From assembly GCF_002776525.5 (NCBI RefSeq), contig NC_045439.1:121523548-121587547 (forward strand): a stretch of 64,000 nt of DNA. The letters run 5' to 3'. The notes under the pieces were generated by a model. That model was not told where the DNA came from and did no database searches. It saw only the letters and a list, made by a program, of their open reading frames with translations. The stretch comes from Piliocolobus tephrosceles. Lineage: Eukaryota; Chordata; Mammalia; Primates; Cercopithecidae. The translations under genes and the position numbers were made by a program. Positions 12,151 to 23,085 of this stretch are shown here, piece after piece. The first letter of the stretch is position 1. Each line of letters opens with the position of its first letter.

Positions 12151-13057
12151 ATATCAGCTTGGCAGTGGGCTACTTCCCTGTAATGGGACCCAGAACAAAG
12201 CAGTAAACTTTACAGGCCTGGATGCTTGCCACACTGTGCTGCTGGCTGGCAGAATAGACAAACCTTCCTTAAATTCCTGTTAGCATAGGACACACGGGGC
12301 AGACATTATTGTACCGAGGTACACTCATTTTTATGGCCCAGGGACAAAGACCCCTTGACATCCCATAGATGCCCACTCTGGGATAAAGAAGAGACTCCTG
12401 AACTACAGGCAGTCCTGTAGTGTTGGACACTTTCTGGGAAAAAAAATTTCCAAAAAGGCTAAATTTGCAAGAGAGAGAAGTGAGACAAATTGGCCTCCAT
12501 GTCTGTCATCAGCTATGGGGATGGAAATGAATGGTTTTATGATCTGGGAGATGATGGGATATGTCTTTTGGACAATAATTCATACTCCCCTTGAAAAACA
12601 ATGTTTAAGGTTGTTCTACAGATATATTAGTGTGATTCCAAGGATGCTGGAAGGCCTTTCTCAAAAATAAGCCACTCCCAAATGACTTAAGTTGACAGTA
12701 ATTTAAAGAGAACCATTTACTCCACAAATTGAACCTGGGTCTAGAGTGAAAAGAGCTCTAAGAGAAAAAAGGAAGTGACTAACATCTCACTAATGTGTAA
12801 ATTTGTAATAACATACCTTTTATGGAAGCATCTTGAGGCGTTCAGTTAAAAGGAAGGTCTCAGAAATACTATGTTGTCAGCATACCAGCATACCATGTTC
12901 TCCCATAGTTGCCGTGATGCTATTAATGACCAACATTATAATTAGGTCATTTGGAAAGGACAGTCCAAGCAAGGGGAATCATGCTACTTATAATAGTGGA
13001 CCTGCCCCAACCAAAATATCAAACTCTACTCCTCTAAATATTGCACTGTGCATTACG
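12151..13057. other. unassigned non-coding DNA
   Basis: Nothing recognised apart from short A-rich runs (12439-12447). No long open frame. Confidence 0.45.
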
Positions 13058-13135
13058 CTCATGCCTGGCCTCAAGTGATCCTCCTGCTTCCCATTCCAAA
13101 GTGCTGGGATTATAGGCATGAGCCATTGCAGCCAG
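13058..13135 (-). mobile_element. Alu: Alu fragment, antisense, about 78 bp
   Basis: CCTGGCCTCAAGTGATCCTC followed by aaagtgctgggattataggc and ATGAGCC is the 5' end of an Alu left arm read in antisense. The remainder of the element is absent, so this is a truncated old fragment. Confidence 0.85.
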
Positions 13136-13177
13136 TTTGCAAATTTCCTTTTGAAAAAGTAAACTAACTAGGATCCT

Positions 13178-13270
13178 TTCTAGCAGAGAGCCTCCTGGCT
13201 TTGTCACTAGCTTTGTGTTCTTAAGCAAATGATACAGTTTAATCTGTGTCTGGATCTTTATGTTGCACAG
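13178..13270 (+). mobile_element. MIR: possible MIR fragment, sense
   Basis: CTCCTGGCTTTGTCACTAGC followed by a TGTTCTTAAGCAAATGA block resembles the MIR core (tggctctgccacttac, ttgggcaagtta). It is short and diverged. Confidence 0.45.
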
Positions 13271-14700
13271 GAAAATCGTCCCCACCCTGCATGCCTTGGA
13301 GGCCTGGTGAGTAAAGTGGATTGTGGAATATGAAAGACCTCTGATAAGTCCAAAGTGCTGAGGAGGTGTGCATTATTCACTAAAACCTGGATCTTTCACT
13401 GGTCCCACTCAACATTCAGAGGAATCTCTTGTCTACCACTACCGCTTCCCCTACAAGCTCATCCCTGAAGTACTAGATGATATCATGACTTCCTTCTCCC
13501 CCTCAAAGGAAAAAAACCTCCTGACACTTGGACTCTATTTGCCATCATGGGAAGTAGAACAAAAGCAATAGTAGAAGACAGTTCCAACCTGCTCGGGGAA
13601 GGAGACAGCTGGACTGGAGACCATCCCGGGGAGGGAGAGATTCAGAGCATTCCAGGGACTGAGGGAGAGTGTGGTGCCAGCCAGCCAGCCTGTAGGCAGT
13701 CCACCCCAGGGTCACTGACAACTCTTCAGAGTCTGACATACTGTTGGAGAAACTGATCTCTACCCACTTGGGAAGACTTATTGAAAACAAACTATAAAAT
13801 TTTAGAAAGCAGCCAGGAAGAGTGGACCTCGTCTCCCCCAGCATGGGGACTGAACTGAGGCACACTCAGGTCCTTACATCTGGTCATCTAACGTGAGAGT
13901 CACACAGAGGGGGCCACACCAATGGCCAAAGTCTTGGGAATTCACTGGGTAAAATTGGAAGGAATGGTGACTCAGTTATCCCAGGGAGACAGGATACCCA
14001 TGGAAAGATGCAGTCCAAGGCCATCCTTTCCGATAAAGACTCGGCTCACCTAAACACCACTCCCTGAGGGCAGCACTGTCATCCTGACTAGGGAGGACCC
14101 AGCCACCAGCTCTCTGCTGCCTTGTGAGGGTGCCCGGCCTAGCCTTACTTTCCTCATGGAAACAGCAGAAGGAAGGACGGGAAGAAGGTGTAACTGTCTC
14201 CCCCCAGCCTGATTCTGAGCTGGTCTAAGCCGTCTACTTCATGCTTCTGCTCCTCTGGCTCCCCCATGATCCTCCATGGTGGCTGAGCCACCCTCCCTAT
14301 ATAAAGTTGCCCTTATGCACCTACCACCCACCCAACCTGCTGGATGTGGACACCACAGGTGGAAGGAGTGTGAGCCAGAAGCCCCCCGCCCCAACAAGGC
14401 TTCCCGCAGGTCCCTGCCCTGCTTTTCCCTTTGTTCAATTCCTCTCTGCAGAGGTGGGATGAGGGGAAGGAAGGCAGAAGGAGGCTGAGGTTTCCACATG
14501 AGGGGTAGAGGGAGCTCTAACAAACGCTATCCTTACAAAGCATGAGCGGCAGGAAAGGGCAAGGAGGGGAAATTGCTGAATCTACTTCAGAAGCCATTCA
14601 AACCCGTCCAACAGTCTGTCAACAGATGACGGCTTCCAGCGCTTCCCACGGGCCTTAATTCCATAAGCAAACCCACAAGAGACACTGACCTAAATTTTTA
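13271..14700. other. unassigned, relatively G+C-rich non-coding DNA
   Basis: This is richer in G+C than its surroundings, but CpG is scarce, so I do not call a CpG island. Overlapping open frames of 67-106 codons occur on both strands with no protein-family motif, as expected by chance in G+C-rich DNA. Confidence 0.4.
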
Positions 14701-15018
14701 TTTTTTTTATTTTTTGTTTTTTTTATTTTTCTTGAGACAGAGTCTTACTCTGTCACCCAGGCTGGAGTGCAATGGTGCAATCTCAGCTCACTGCAACCTC
14801 TGCTTCCCGGGTTCAAGCAATTCTCCTGCCTCAGTCTCCCTAGTAGCTGGGATTACAGGCATCCGCCACCACGCCCAGCTTATTTTCATATTTTTAGTAG
14901 AGACGGGGTTTCACCATGATGTCCAGGCTGGTCTCAAACTCCTGGCCTCAAGTGATCCGCCACACCTTGGCCTTCTAAAGTGCTGGGATTACAGGCGTGA
15001 GCCACAGCGCCCAGCTGG
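14701..15018 (-). mobile_element. AluS: Alu SINE, AluS-like, antisense
   Basis: This is a full-length antisense Alu: a T-rich tail (14701-14730), gagacagagtcttactctgt, ggctggagtgcaatggtgca, the middle A-rich segment as TTTTTAGTAGAGACGGGGTTT, and tgctgggattacaggcgtga at the 5' end. It is flanked by an imperfect duplication, CCTAAATTTTTA (14689-14700) and CCTAATTTTTTA (15019-15030), which supports retrotransposition. Confidence 0.95.
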
Positions 15019-15284
15019 CCTAATTTTTTATCGTGGGGTTTTCTTTAGGAAAAAAAATAAAAAAAGTCTTAAATTATAGTTCTCAGGTTTGCTTAGGCCT
15101 AGGGAGAGATATCCATGCCCCTCCCACGCCCCTGAGTTCAATCAGGACCATAAACAAACACCATCCCTTTACTCACTAGCCCTTACCTGGCCTGGCTGTC
15201 TTTCAGTTCTCCAAACATGCGAGACTTTCACACCTAAAAACCTTCGCACGGCTGTGACCGTGTGAGGAAGACTTCTTTCCCTGT

Positions 15285-15580
15285 CCCTTCACACGGCTGA
15301 TCATTTCTGGACTATCAAGTCTCCACTTAAATGTCTCCTCAGAAAGGCCTCCCCTGACCATCACATCTAAAGTAGACCTCATGGCTTTCCCTTCTCATGA
15401 CCTGCCCTTCTTTCTTTCCGCAGAACCTAAGGAAATGCGTGTTTGTACATTTGTCTACTTCTTTATTGTTTTGTCCATGATACATTAAGCTCTGAGAGGT
15501 CAGGAACCATGTCTATTTTGTTCACCAGGCTGCTAAGATTTATCAGGCACTTAATAGATTCTTTTTAAATGAACAAACCT
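15285..15580 (+). mobile_element. L2: L2 LINE 3' end, sense
   Basis: TCCACTTAAATGTCTCCTCA, then AGAAAGGCCTCCCCTGACCA, and later AGCTCTGAGAGGTCAGGAAC with a CATGTCTATTTTG block match the order of the L2 3' untranslated end. It ends near TTTTTAAATGAA. L2 is an ancient CR1-clade LINE. Confidence 0.75.
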
Positions 15581-15633
15581 GCCCTATGCTAAAGCCCCCA
15601 CACAGAAGGGGCACAAATGGGAGTTACAGAAAA

Positions 15634-15668
15634 ATGCAAATTTTTCTCACTCACAGAGAAATGCAAAT
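15634..15668 (+). promoter_or_regulatory. two octamer motifs (ATGCAAAT) 27 bp apart
   Basis: ATGCAAAT occurs exactly at 15634-15641 and 15661-15668 inside a short direct repeat (gaaaaatgcaaatttt / gagaaatgcaaatttt). POU-family factors bind this octamer. I see no promoter nearby, so a role is speculative. Confidence 0.3.
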
Positions 15669-17114
15669 TTTGTCAAAGGTAGCTTTCAAAAGCTTGATTA
15701 CACTTGACAATCAAATGCTATTGAATGGGAGGATAAATTGAGACCACACTTTAGAAGGCAAAACATTTGAAACCATCAACATTTTTCAGGCTTCAAATTG
15801 CCTGTGACTGCCCTCCCGACTCAGCCCTTTTCCGGGTCTGCACTCTGCGGGTCTCCAGCCGCCAGTCTCTCCCGCCGCTCAGCACTGCCTGCCACACAGC
15901 GCGCTGCTACCAAGCTCACCCTCATTAGGGCGACTCCATGACAGCAAGTTTCTCCAACCTCTGGAAGGCAGAAAGCAGCCATCAGAGGGCACTTAATTCC
16001 CCAAGACAAACGAATAAATAAATAAACAAACCCTGCTTGTTGTTGTCCTGCTTCATATTTGATATTGGCAGGTTCTTCCACTGCTCCCATTCAACTTCTG
16101 CAGCCATACATCTTCCCTGATTCTTCAGGACTTTCCTTTTCTCTGAGATTCTAAATCTGGGAGAAAAGAAGAAATAATGGATTTGTAAGCTGCAAAGTTA
16201 ATTCCTGTATTGGGTGATCTTTTTATTCATTTATGCCGGTTATCATTTTACCATTCCCAGTTTCAGATCTGCCCTTCTTTGCCCTGCTGTGTTATGCTGG
16301 AGCTGGACTCGGTGAACATTGCGCCTGCTGCTTCTAAAGGTTAACTACTTTTTACTAATTAACAATTCCTTATATTAAAATCTTCCTGTTTACACAACTG
16401 GCATGGTTTCCTAGTCCTGCCTGGCCCTGCCTGATACACCATCTCAGTAGATGCTCAGTCAACTTGGCGTAGCCCCTGTGCCAGACCTTTACCATTCTCC
16501 AGAGCATCTTTTGGCAAATCCCTTACTTTTGGCAAGTGATCTAATTTTCTACTTTGCTAAGATCAGGACTATGCCACTCAAAATCATTTCACTTTCCCTT
16601 CCTTCCTTGTCTAAGTTATTTCGGATCTCTACATGCCCAACTGTAATAGCTGCCCCCAGTGAGGAGGACTCCTCTTCTAGAGCCCTTCATCCCCTTCTCT
16701 TCCTGCTGCTTCCAGTACCTTGTTCCATCAACAAGAGCCCCGCTTTCCTTGTGTCTTTGGTCTATGCTTGTCTCCTCCATTGTGAAATCTTTAACACACC
16801 ATCTTCTCACCAACTCTGCACAAAAAAACACCATGAGAGAATGGTGCTGACTCCCTAGCCCTTAAACGTTGGTGTCCTTCCCAGTCACACTGCTTTGACT
16901 GCTCTCTCGGGATGTCCCAATCAAACATCCGGTGGCCAGTTCCCTGCAGTAGCACCAGAAGCTTCTAAACTCTAGCTCTCTGACTTGCCTTCTCCCCAAT
17001 CCCTAAGAGCACATTTTCCCAATAATGCCACCCTGCCCCTCTTCTGTTTTTATATACTTTTTGCAAGTCAGTGAATTTATTCCACAAGCTGATATTTTTA
17101 ACTTTTATACAACA
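15669..17114. other. unassigned non-coding DNA
   Basis: No gene recognised. A 135-codon open frame at 16451-16858 has no recognisable domain and lies in C/T-rich DNA, so I treat it as a chance frame. Parts of 16460-16900 may be a very diverged L2 body. Confidence 0.4.
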
Positions 17115-17360
17115 ATACTGCTCTGGCCTTCACCTTTCTCCTGAACTCCAGAACTGAATTTCTGACTTTGCTGCTGGAAATTTCCATATAGCTCAGTATG
17201 TTCAAATCGGAATTCATTTTCTCTTGTTACAGGACTATTATCCCTCTCTTAACATTCTACATCAGCTTAAACCTAAGCTCTCTCCTTTTCCTCAACTATG
17301 AAGTGGGAATAGTTGCACATATCTCAAGAGATTGTGTAGGGCTAAAATTTTGTTGTAAAG
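17115..17360 (+). mobile_element. L2: possible L2 fragment, sense
   Basis: CTGAACTCCAGAACTGAATT, then CTGCTGGAAATTTCCATATA and ATGTTCAAATCGGAATTCAT parallel an upstream part of L2 (actccagacttgtatttc, ctactggacatctcc, tgtccaaaactgaactcat). Confidence 0.5.
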
Positions 17361-18014
17361 TCATTAGGAGAGTTATTTTTTTTCATTAATATCAGCCATT
17401 TGAGTAGTTGCAAGCCTGTCAATTCTATTTCTTAGATACAGTCTTTTCTATGTGTGTTTTTTCATCATGGTGACTGATCTAACTCTAATCTCATCAATGT
17501 TTAGCTGAACTACTCAAATTGCTCAACTGTTATCAATAATCTACTGTAGGCAATGTGTTTTGTACATACTCTTGTGAGAATATTCCCAGGAAACAGGGAT
17601 ACTAAAGTCATTCATCCCAGTCTGAATATTCCTATTTTCTATTGTGGTAGAAATACAATGTAACTAAAATGAGGACTGCACCAGATATTAGAGATTTCAG
17701 TAGCATTCTCTCACCTCCCCTATGCAAACCTGCTTGCAAGTATATCAGGTCCAACTTCAGAAAAACAGTCCAATCATTTATGTCAGAGCTCACAAATGGA
17801 ATGGCATAGACTGTGGCAAACTGAAATTGCATGTGTGTGTCCTAAAAGGACATTCTGCTCCGTTTCAGACATCGTGGGTGGCAATAGGGAAGCAGGCCAG
17901 TGCCACCAGACCCTCCAACTTTTTAAAAGAGAAGCCAAGATAGACATTTTTTACATGAAATGTAACATCTTAACTAAAAAAACACATCAGTAGATAACAT
18001 CCGGTCCTTTGGCT
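17361..18014. other. unassigned non-coding DNA
   Basis: A+T-rich DNA without a recognised feature. Confidence 0.4.
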
Positions 18015-18204
18015 GCCTGTTTGGAAGCCCTCATTTATGTCACTTTCTTGCTCAAAAACCTTTAGGGCATTCTCATTATCTACAAAATAAAACGTGAATT
18101 CCATAGTCTAACATGCAAATTCCTACATGATCTAACCCCAGCCACCTTCCCAACTCACTCCTCACTTTCACACCTGATAGCTCAATCATAATTCTACCCT
18201 GAGG
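18015..18204 (+). mobile_element. L2: L2 LINE, part 1 (upstream of an Alu)
   Basis: CTTGCTCAAAAACCTTTAGG, then CTCATTATCTACAAAATAAA, CCTACATGATCTAACCCCAG and CCTTCCCAACTCACTCC follow the L2 3' region order. The match resumes downstream of the Alu at 18545, so the Alu split this L2. Confidence 0.75.
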
Positions 18205-18500
18205 AGCCAGGTGCAGGGGCCCAAACATGTAATCCCAGCACTTTGGGAAGCAGAAAGTGCTGGGACTACAGCACTTGGGAAGATCACTTGAGCCCAGGAA
18301 TTTGAGACTAGCCTGAGTAGTCTCATCTCTACAAAAGACCTCATCTCTACAAAAACACAAAATTGGCATTCAACTGTGGTCTCAGCTACTCGAGAGGCTG
18401 GGGTAGGAAAATCACTTGAACTCAGGAGGTGGAGGTTGCAGTGAGCTGAGATGGCACCACTGTACTCCAGCCTGAATGACAGAATGAGACTGTGTCTCAA

Positions 18501-18543
<43 letters not shown>

Positions 18544-18544
18544 A
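18205..18544 (+). mobile_element. Alu: rearranged Alu with (AAAT)n tail
   Basis: The body has GTAATCCCAGCACTTTGGGA, then local scrambling: CAGCACTTT (18237-18245) is followed by its inverse AAAGTGCTG (18255-18263), and the CATCTCTACAAAA block occurs twice (about 18325 and 18342). The right arm continues to GTGTCTCAA and a tail of eleven or so AAAT units (18499-18544). An old Alu with internal duplications; the tail is a tetranucleotide microsatellite. Confidence 0.85.
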
Positions 18545-18930
18545 TCTGCTCTAAGAAGGCACCACTTTTCCTATTTTCATGTCTTGAGTCACACTGGATG
18601 CTGTGCCTAGGCCGCTTTCCCCCACAGACTCATTCAAATTCTACTTACCTTACAGGGCTCCACTCAGTACTTCTTCTTCCCACAAAATTCTCCCTGATTT
18701 TTCTGCCAGGCTGAAGTAATCACTTACCTCTTACTATTCATACTCATTGCCTTTCTTGGCACTCTAGAACATTCTGCTGTATATCACAGATGAGATCTGT
18801 CTTCCTACTAAACAGGTGGCTCACAGAGAACTAAGACTAAATCTCAATTATGTCTGTGTGTCTAAGGGCACACATTAGTAGAAATGCGATAAATATGTGT
18901 TCATTGACTCAATGAATGCATGGATGGCAA
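18545..18930 (+). mobile_element. L2: L2 LINE, part 2 (downstream of an Alu)
   Basis: It continues the L2 3' end: GGGCTCCACTCAGTACTTCT, AAAATTCTCCCTGATTTTTC, CTTACCTCTTACTATTC, and a terminal ATAAATATGTGTTCATTGA repeat-like end. Together with 18015-18204 it is one element split by the Alu. Confidence 0.75.
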
Positions 18931-21351
18931 CCTGCTACCATCGTGGTTTATCAGTTCTTCCCTCCTGCTTTGGTTTGGATGCAGCTTGTTCCTGTCAAAA
19001 AAAAAACTCAAGGAGAAGTTGGTACCATTCATTCTGAAACTATTCCAATCACTAGAAAAAGAGGGAATCCTCCCTAACTCATTTTACAAGGCCAACATCA
19101 TCCTGATACCAAAGCCTGACAGAGATACAACAAAAAAAGAGAATGTTAGACCAATATCCATGATGAACATCAATGCAAAAATCCTCCATAAAATATTGGC
19201 AAACCGAATCCAGCAGCACGTCAAAAAGCTTATCCACCATGATCAAGTGGGCTTCATCCCTGGGATGCAAGGCTGGTTCAACATACACAAATCAGTAAAC
19301 ATGATCCAGCATATAAACAGAACCAAAGACAAAAACCACATGATTATCTCAATAGATGCAGAAAAGGCCTTTAAAAAAATTCAACAGCCCTTCATGCTAA
19401 AAACTCTCAATAAATTTGGTATTGATGGAACATATCTCCAAATAATAAGAGGTATTTATGAAAAACCCACAGCCATTATCATACTGAATGGGCAAAAACT
19501 GGAAGCATTCCCTTTGAAAACTGGCACAAGACAGGGATGCCCTCTCTCACCACTCCTATTCAACATGGTGTTGGAAGTTCTGGCTAGGGCAATCAGGCAA
19601 GAGAAAGAAATAAAGGCTATTCAATTAGGAAAAAAAGAAGTCAGCTTGTCCCTGTTTGCAGATGACATGATTGTATATTTAGAAAACCCCACTGTCTCAG
19701 CCCCAAATCTCCCTAAGCTGGTAAGCAACTTCAGCAAAGTCTCAGGATACAAAATCAATGTGCAAAAATCACAAGCATTCTTATACACCAATAACAGACA
19801 AACAGAGAGCCAAATCATGAATGAACTCCCATTCACAATTGCTTCAAAGAGAATAAAATACTTAGGAATCCAACTTACAAGGGATGTGAAGGACCTCTTC
19901 AAGGGGAAATACAAACCACTGCTCAGTGAAATAAAAGAGAACACAAACAAATGGAAGAACATACTATGCTCATGGATAGGAAGAATCAATATTATGAAAA
20001 TGATCATACTACCCAAGGTAATTTATAGATTCAATGCCATCCCCATTAAGCTACCAATGACTTTCTTCACAGAATTGGAAAAAACTGCTTTACAGTTCAT
20101 ATGGAACCAAAAAAGAACCCTCATTGCCAAGATAATCCTAAGCCAAAAGAGCAAAGCTGGAGGCATCACACTACCTGACTTCAAACTATACTACAAGGCT
20201 ACAGTAACCAAAACAGCATGGTACTGGTACCAAAACAGAGATATAGATCAATGGAACAGAACAGAGCCCTCAGAAATAATACCAAACATCTACAGCCATC
20301 TGATCTTTGACAAACCTGACAAAAACAAGAAATGGGGAAAGGATTCCCTATTTAATAAATGGTGCTGGGAAAATTGGCTAGCCATAAATAGAAAGCTGAA
20401 ACTGGATCCTTTCCTTACTCCTTGTACAAAAATTAATTCAAGATGGAATAGAGACTTAAATGTTAGACCTAAAACCATAAAAACCCTAGAAGAAAGCCTA
20501 GGTAATACTATTCAGGACATAGGCTTATCCTATGCAAGGACTTCATGTCTAAAACACCAAAAGCAACAGCAATAAAAGCCAAAATTGACAAATGGGATCT
20601 AATTAAACTAAAGAGCTTCTGCACAGCAAAAGAAACTACCATGAGAGTGAACAGGCAATCTACAGAATGGGAGAAAATTTTTGCAATCTACTCATCTGAC
20701 AAAGGGCTAGTATCCAGAACCTACAAAGAACTCAATCAAACAAAGGATAGGAACAGACACTTCTCAAAAGAGGACATTTATACAGCCAACAGACACATGA
20801 AATAATGCTCATTATCACACACCATCAGAGAAATGCAAATCAAAACCACAATGAGATACCATCTCACACCAGTTAGAATGGCAATCATTAAAAAATCAGG
20901 AAACAACAGGTGCTGGAGAGGATGTGGAGAAAAAGGAACACTTTTATACTGTTGGTGGGACTGTAAACTAGTTCAACCATTGTGGAAAACAGTGTGGCGA
21001 TTCCTCAAGGATCTAGAACTAGAAATACCATTTGACCCAGCCATCCCATTACTGGGTATATACACAAAGGATTATAAATCATGCTGCTATAAAGACACAT
21101 GCACACGTGTGTTTACTGCGGCACTATTCACAACAGCAAAGACTTGGCATAAACCCAAATGACCATCAGTTACAGATTGGATTAAGAAAATGTGGCACAT
21201 ACACACCATGGAATATTATGTAGCCATAAAAAAGGATGAGTTCATGTCCTTTGTAGGGACATGGATGCAGCTAGAAACCATCATTCTCAGCAAACTATCG
21301 CAAGAACAGAAAACCAAACACCGCATGGTCTCACTCATACATGGGAATTGA
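18920..21351 (+). pseudogene. L1 ORF2: L1 ORF2 remnant with a 551-codon open frame across the junction
   Basis: An ATG at 18920 opens a 551-codon frame to 20575. About the first 30 codons come from the L2 tail and LTR; the rest is L1 ORF2 from just upstream of the reverse transcriptase (RT) domain onward. The RT acidic triad is kept: Asp146 (SID motif) and FADD at residues 246-249, spaced 102 residues apart as in L1 ORF2p. The Asp of the AEKAFD string is Lys152. The frame breaks near 20530 in an altered stretch, and C-terminal pieces continue in other frames (20545-20805, 20833-21162) to the original stop at 21349-21351. The endonuclease domain is absent, so this cannot be a functional LINE protein. 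Translation of the chimera is unproven. Confidence 0.9.
18966..19010 (+). mobile_element. MST: 5' end of an MST-type MaLR LTR, cut by an L1
   Basis: TGCTTTGGTTTGGATGCAGC followed by a CTGTCAAAAA...ACTCA block matches the first 45 or so bases of an MST LTR (tgctatggtttggatg, ccaaaactca). The rest of the same LTR reappears at 21585, so the L1 inserted within it. Confidence 0.8.
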
Positions 21352-21588
21352 ACAATGAGATCACTTGGACACAGGAAGGGGAACATCACACACCGAGGCC
21401 AATGTGGGGAGAGGGTAGGAAGGAGGAATAGCATTAGGAGATATACCTAATGTAAATGACGAGTTAATGGTTGCAGCACACCAACATGGCACATGTATAC
21501 ATATGTAACAAACCTGCACGTTGTGCACATGTACCCTAGAACTTAAGGTATAATTAAAAAAAAAAAAAAAGAAGAAGAAGAAGAAAGA
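19009..21588 (+). mobile_element. L1PA: 5'-truncated primate L1, sense
   Basis: It begins in the middle of ORF2 at AAGGAGAAGTTGGTACCATT and ends with the L1 3' untranslated region (ACATATGTAACAAACCTGCA, CCTAGAACTTAAGGTATAAT), a poly-A run and a (GAA)n-like tail (21570-21588). The close match to primate L1PA-type sequence suggests moderate age. I see no clean target-site duplication, and about five bases of the host LTR seem lost at the junction. Confidence 0.93.
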
Positions 21589-21984
21589 AATTTGGTCCCC
21601 AACGTGGTGGTGTTGGGAAGTGGGGCCTAGAGGGAGGCATTTGGATCACGGGAGTGGAGTCCTTATGAATAGATTAACATCCTCCTGCAGGGGTGAGTGA
21701 GTTTTTGCTCTCAAGTGGATTAGTTCCCGTGAGAATGGCTTGTTAAAGAGTGTGGCTTCCTCAGTTTTTCTCTCTCGCTTCCTCTCTCACCATGCAATCA
21801 TTTTGCACATGGCCAGTCCCTTTTCACTTTCCACCACTAGTGGAAACAGCTTGAGGCCCTCACCACATGCAGCTGCCCAATATTGAACCTTCCAGCCTGC
21901 ACAATCATACACCAAGTAAAACTCTTTTCTTTATAAATTACCCAGCATCAAATGTTCTGTTACAATACTAAGTGAACTAAGATA
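21585..21984 (+). mobile_element. MST: remainder of the MST-type MaLR LTR
   Basis: GAAATTTGGTCCCCAACGTG, GTGTTGGGAAGTGGGGCCTA, ATTAGTTCCCGTGAGAATGG, CACCATGCAATC, and TTATAAATTACCCAGCATCA with AGTGAACTAAGATA follow the MST LTR from about base 50 to its end. With 18966-19010 it makes one solo LTR interrupted by the L1. Confidence 0.85.
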
Positions 21985-22098
21985 CCCCCTAACCGAAGAA
22001 AAGATCAACTTTATTTTTCTCTTTAACATCATTTTACTGTTTCCATTTATGTATTAATTTTGATGTTTTTTCTCTTGAGCCTAAACTCTACTGAGAAA

Positions 22099-22101
22099 TG
22101 T

Positions 22102-22142
<41 letters not shown>
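22099..22142. repeat. (TG)n microsatellite
   Basis: About 20 TG units with one A interruption near 22106. Such dinucleotide runs are often polymorphic and can form Z-DNA. Confidence 0.95.
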
Positions 22143-22143
<1 letters not shown>

Positions 22144-22144
22144 A

Positions 22145-22310
22145 TGCGCATGTTAGATAAGACGTTTCTCTAAACCTTAGTTTCCTCACTAATAACATTA
22201 GAAATTATTCTTATTTCATAGGGCTGCTGTAAGGATTCAATGAGACAGTAGGTACAAAGTATTAACATGGTGACTTGCATACTGCAGGCATTCAATGCAT
22301 GTTAACTTGA
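22145..22310 (+). mobile_element. MIR: MIR 3' half, sense
   Basis: CTAAACCTTAGTTTCCTCAC, TTTCATAGGGCTGCTGTAAG, GATTCAATGAGACA, and GCAGGCATTCAATGCATGTT match the MIR 3' half in order. Confidence 0.75.
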
Positions 22311-22799
22311 TCATGGTGGTTATATGTATGTTTGGCTATGAGAAAGCTGAAGTCTTCATTTTCAGAATGAAATAAATTTGAAAGACGATTGAAAATATAG
22401 TCCCCTATGACCTATGCCAATGCATTAACTGGTCATGAGGAAGAAAGAAGGTGAAAGCATAACCTCCCTGGAACAGAAGGCCATTACATGGTGTAAGTGA
22501 GAGCCTAAGACAGAAGTGACACCAACAGTTTTGACCAGTGAAACTTTGTGTGGTAGTAGCTGATACAAGTATGGCAGATTTTCTTCTCTCTTTTTTTTTT
22601 TTTTTTTTTTTTTTTTTGCAGATGCCAGCAGCACAGCTAGTACCTCCTTACTGTCAGATGGAGTGCAGCTCAGGGGAACTGGGGCAGAGAATGGGAGGAA
22701 CACACCTGGTCCTTTAGAAGACTTGGACCTGGGAAAGGGTACCAGCAATGAACTCTTACATTTCAGATATCTCAATTGTACGCTGAAGATTTCCTCCTA
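22311..22799. other. unassigned DNA with a poly-T tract
   Basis: Contains 27 T at 22591-22617. A CT-rich run precedes the T tract. No SINE body is attached to the tract in either direction. A 116-codon minus-strand frame that crosses the homopolymer has no known motif. Confidence 0.45.
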
Positions 22800-23085
22800 G
22801 ACTCTTCTCAGGAGATGTATGTATGTGGGTCATGCATGTAGTTTCCCCAAGGTGTGCTAGCCAAGAGCCAGAAGGAACCTTGAGAGGAAGTAGGCAACCC
22901 CAGCAGGTGAAGGTCTAAGCCACTTGGGAAGAATTTATGTTTTCTTCTTTAACTGACTTGATGGCAGCCTTACTCACACCTTAGTTTTAGTACTTTTGAT
23001 GTCCAGAACTATCAGATAATAAATTGTTGGTTTAACCCACTAAGTTTGTACTAAGCTGTTACAAAAGCAATAGGAAACCAATACA
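22800..23085 (+). mobile_element. possible MaLR/ERVL LTR 3' end, sense
   Basis: The terminal part (ATCAGATAATAAATTGTTGG, then a CCCACTAAGTTTGTACTAA block and AAAGCAATAGGAAACCAATA) matches a common MaLR/ERVL LTR end that includes an AATAAA polyadenylation signal. The 5' limit is uncertain. Confidence 0.55.

Noticed and set aside
13580..14520. Possible CpG island or promoter in G+C-rich DNA
   Set aside because: G+C is raised but CpG dinucleotides are sparse, and there is no exon-like or promoter architecture.
14714..15079. 121-codon plus-strand frame
   Set aside because: It is the well-known spurious translation of an antisense Alu.
16451..16858. 135-codon plus-strand open frame
   Set aside because: No recognisable domain, C/T-rich low-complexity context, overlapping open frames in other phases, and no splice or promoter context.
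22591..22617. Poly-T run as tail of an antisense Alu or L1
   Set aside because: No SINE or LINE sequence follows on the 3' side, so it is only a homopolymer.
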